DNA of 6,185 nt. Origin: an uncultured Pelagibacteraceae bacterium. GTDB taxonomy: Bacteria > Pseudomonadota > Alphaproteobacteria > Pelagibacterales > Pelagibacteraceae. This document shows, in pieces, positions 5,363-6,185 of the stretch. How positions within the stretch are numbered: the stretch's first letter is position 1; each line of letters opens with the position of its first letter. The DNA is taken from the NCBI GenBank assembly GCA_902554135.1, contig CACDNJ010000024.1, positions 1-6,185 of the forward strand, in the 5' to 3' direction. The notes beneath the pieces are model-generated. The model was not told the origin of the DNA. It searched no databases and saw nothing but the letters and a program-made list of their open reading frames with translations. The translations under genes and the position numbers were made by a program.

Positions 5363-6058
5363 ATGTGGAAAGCTCGAGTATTTACATTATATCCAGAAAT
5401 ATTTCCTGGCCCTCTAAACAAAGGCCTATATGGGAAGGCATTGGAAAAAAAGTTATGGAGTTTAGAAGTTGTAAATATTCGAGACTCTGCAGAAGATAAG
5501 CATAAAACGGTAGACGATACCCCATTTGGTGGTGGTAGCGGAATGCTATTAAAACCAGATGTTTTAGGAAAATCTATAGACGCAAATATAAAAAAAGGTG
5601 AAAAAATTCTCTATCTTTCTCCAAAGGGAAAAAAATTTGATCAAAAAATTGCAAGAGATTTATCAAAAGAAAAAATCGTTAATTTAGTATGCGGACACTT
5701 TGAAGGGGTTGATCAACGTATTTTGGATACAAGAAATATAGAGGAAATTAGTATTGGGGATTATATTTTATCTGGAGGCGAGTCAGCTTCTTTTGTAGTA
5801 ATCGATGCGATTCTGAGATTGTTACCTGGAGTACTAGGAAACGATATATCAAAAGATGAAGAGACTTTTGAAAATGAACTATTAGAATATCCTCAATATA
5901 CAAAACCTCAAATTTGGGAAAAACAAAGTGTTCCAGAAGTCTTATTATCAGGCGATCACGCTAAAATTAAGGACTGGCGTTTATCACAATCTAAGGATAT
6001 AACACGACGCCGAAGACCCGATTTGTGGAAAAAATATTTAGATAAAGAAAAGAAATGA
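5363..6058 (+). CDS. trmD: tRNA (guanine-N1-)-methyltransferase TrmD
   Basis: SPOUT-class methyltransferase that uses S-adenosylmethionine to make m1G37 beside the anticodon, which prevents +1 frameshifting. The 231-residue length is normal. The start MWKARVFTLYPEIFPGPL matches the alphaproteobacterial family. Motifs in order: RDSAEDKHKTVDDTPFGGGSGM (40-61), the trefoil-knot/SAM-binding elements LSPKGKKFDQ (85-94), LVCGHFEGVDQRI (108-120) and IGDYILSGGE (131-140), then the linker DEETFENELLEYPQYTKP (165-182), where the catalytic acid and tRNA-binding residues lie. The C-terminal helical domain ends with SQSKDITRRRRPDLW. All expected motifs are intact. It follows the NTF2-like gene by 3 nt, and its TGA overlaps the rplS ATG by 4 nt (ATGA), so the two are likely coupled in translation. 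Confidence 0.97.
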   Translation: MWKARVFTLYPEIFPGPLNKGLYGKALEKKLWSLEVVNIRDSAEDKHKTVDDTPFGGGSGMLLKPDVLGKSIDANIKKGEKILYLSPKGKKFDQKIARDLSKEKIVNLVCGHFEGVDQRILDTRNIEEISIGDYILSGGESASFVVIDAILRLLPGVLGNDISKDEETFENELLEYPQYTKPQIWEKQSVPEVLLSGDHAKIKDWRLSQSKDITRRRRPDLWKKYLDKEKK

Positions 6059-6185
6059 AAAATATCGAAGACATAAACAAAGCAAATCTAGAAAAGCTCA
6101 TTTCCAAAAAGAAAATCGCAGAGTTTTTTCCTGGAGACACAATACGTGTCGGAGTTAGAATTATTGAAGGAAAAAGGGAAAGAAT
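6055..6185 (+). CDS. rplS: 50S ribosomal protein L19, N-terminal part (cut by window end)
   Basis: Forty-three complete codons are visible from ATG 6055. They contain the L19 signature IAEFFPGDTIRVGVRIIEG followed by KRERI, matching the conserved 'FxPGDTVRVxVxVxEGxRERIQ' start of the family. L19 sits at the 30S-50S interface. The frame is open to the window edge, so this is an incomplete gene rather than a damaged one. It overlaps trmD by 4 nt, the usual trmD-rplS arrangement. Confidence 0.93.
   Translation, partial: MKNIEDINKANLEKLISKKKIAEFFPGDTIRVGVRIIEGKRER

Overview
The window is a gene-dense, AT-rich segment (roughly 30% GC by eye) of an alphaproteobacterial chromosome. The best guess is a SAR11/Pelagibacterales-like marine lineage. 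The reasons are the low GC, 1-4 nt gene overlaps, a nearly complete lack of intergenic space, the ffh-rpsP-x-trmD-rplS order, an S16 with a long Lys/Glu tail, and alphaproteobacterial protein signatures (TrmD start MWKARVFTLYPEIFPGPL, Ffh TRVDGDGRGG, DapF ACGTAACA). The lineage is inferred from these features; no database was searched.

Left part, + strand: the last codons of an upstream gene (probably a multi-helix transporter) run into a membrane-anchored alpha/beta hydrolase that ends at 854. It converges on a minus-strand operon with only 2 nt between the two stop codons.

Minus-strand operon (3058 down to 857): dapF (diaminopimelate epimerase), ftsY (SRP receptor GTPase) and an HPP-family membrane protein. 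Junctions are a 1-nt TAATG overlap and a 2-nt gap. As written, ftsY is split by a -1-type frameshift at a seven-A run (2156-2162), right after its 5' end. The downstream frame has no ATG, GTG or TTG until deep inside the GTPase domain, so the gene needs either a corrected sequence or slippage to make FtsY.

Intergenic 3059-3196 is the only real non-coding space. It carries overlapping divergent promoter-like elements and a compact region of about 49% GC that folds into three consecutive hairpins just upstream of ffh. This is a strong candidate for a structured ffh leader RNA.

Plus-strand operon (3197 to beyond the window end): ffh, rpsP, a small NTF2-like protein, trmD and the 5' end of rplS. 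It joins the SRP GTPase to ribosomal proteins and a tRNA methyltransferase. The usual rimM slot between rpsP and trmD holds the NTF2-like gene instead. The two SRP-system GTPases, Ffh and FtsY, are thus expressed from the same divergent intergenic region.
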